In this document: positions 63,793 through 64,000 of the stretch, piece by piece
Numbering within the stretch: position 1 is the first letter of the stretch
Layout: each line of letters begins with the position of its first letter
Origin: Aquatica leii
Taxonomy: Eukaryota > Arthropoda > Insecta > Coleoptera > Lampyridae
Length of the DNA: 64,000 nt
Assembly: GCA_035610365.1 (NCBI GenBank)
Contig: CM069433.1
Coordinates: 190,224,760-190,288,759 of the forward strand
Direction: 5' to 3'
The notes under the pieces: model-generated
What the model was told of the DNA's origin: nothing
The model's input: only the letters and a program-made list of their open reading frames with translations
The model's database searches: none
Position numbers and translations under genes: made by a program

Positions 63793-64000
63793 TGGACTAC
63801 TGGTGGAAGAAAACCGCGAATTTATGACAGTTTGTTGAGCATTTTGTTAACGATTTGAAAAAATTAGCCCAAAATACTCATTTTTGTGCTTCTCTAAAAA
63901 AAGTTTCTATAAGAAATATACCCTCCAGTTTGCAATCAATTCGCACTAAACTATTACATACTACTAAAACTATAAATGGAAAACAACAGCCGGAAGTGTT
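63793..64000 (+). other. Possible coding segment running off the right edge
   Basis: ATG 63793 opens MDYWWKKTANL, then a TGA. The same frame then stays open to the window edge: FVEHFVNDLKKLAQNTHFCA, VSIRNIPSSLQSIRTKLL and so on. The codon content looks protein-like. ATTTATGACAG before FVEHF could be a splice acceptor. I do not recognise the protein. It could be a host exon or a transposon ORF. Confidence 0.35.

Noticed and set aside
1-64000. CRISPR array, rRNA genes, bacterial operons
   Set aside because: No regularly spaced repeats, no rRNA core sequences and no ribosome-binding-site-led gene clusters. The sequence is clearly animal.

Overview
The window reads as AT-rich repetitive DNA from an insect. 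A beetle is my guess, from the mix of element families, at low confidence. No single-copy host protein gene could be recognised in 64 kb. One tRNA-Asn-like gene (5.9 kb) is the only non-transposon gene. Almost all recognisable coding sequence belongs to transposable elements, mostly broken and often nested.

Layout. 0-4 kb: 3' end of an R1/LOA-like LINE, then a decayed RTE-type LINE. 4-10 kb: short repeats, the tRNA-like gene inside a 27-bp perfect inverted repeat, and a decayed Tc1-like transposase. 10.7-16.5 kb: a CR1/Jockey-type LINE split by a pogo-like DNA transposon (13074-15971) with TA target duplication. 17-20.5 kb: Gypsy gag remnant, a dispersed repeat, and a Crypton-type tyrosine recombinase remnant split by a solo LTR. 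21-28 kb: Penelope fragments, then Gypsy copy B (minus strand) split by a nearly full-length Penelope-like element (PLE). 28-31 kb: AT-rich, two dispersed repeats. 31.8-35 kb: ZMYM1-like hAT transposon. 36-37.3 kb: hAT-like and Tc1-like remnants. 39.3-40.9 kb: second RTE remnant carrying a 58-bp perfect palindrome. 41-44.3 kb: an unassigned transposon-type protein remnant and a piggyBac remnant split by a solo LTR. 44.6-48 kb: mariner-like element with long composite inverted repeats and a foreign T-rich interior. 49.5-58.6 kb: intron-containing hAT-like gene split by Gypsy copy A (50229-56827). 58.7-60 kb: PLE and Gypsy fragments. 60.6-63 kb: second pogo-like element.

The most interesting object is Gypsy copy A. 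It has two 442/452-bp LTRs, a 4-bp target duplication, a primer-binding site, a polypurine tract, gag with one nonsense codon, and an intact 1434-codon pol. Downstream of integrase, pol continues in frame into a macro domain of the TARG1/OARD1 ADP-ribose hydrolase type, then a Cys/His cluster. Both catalytic residues known from TARG1 (Lys and Asp) are present with the same 41-residue spacing. A retrotransposon encoding its own ADP-ribose hydrolase is not a standard Gypsy layout known to me.

The nesting gives a relative chronology: hAT-like gene, then Gypsy A; Gypsy B, then PLE; LINE, then pogo; Crypton and piggyBac, each then hit by a Gypsy LTR. All assignments come from reading motifs by eye. 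No database search was run.
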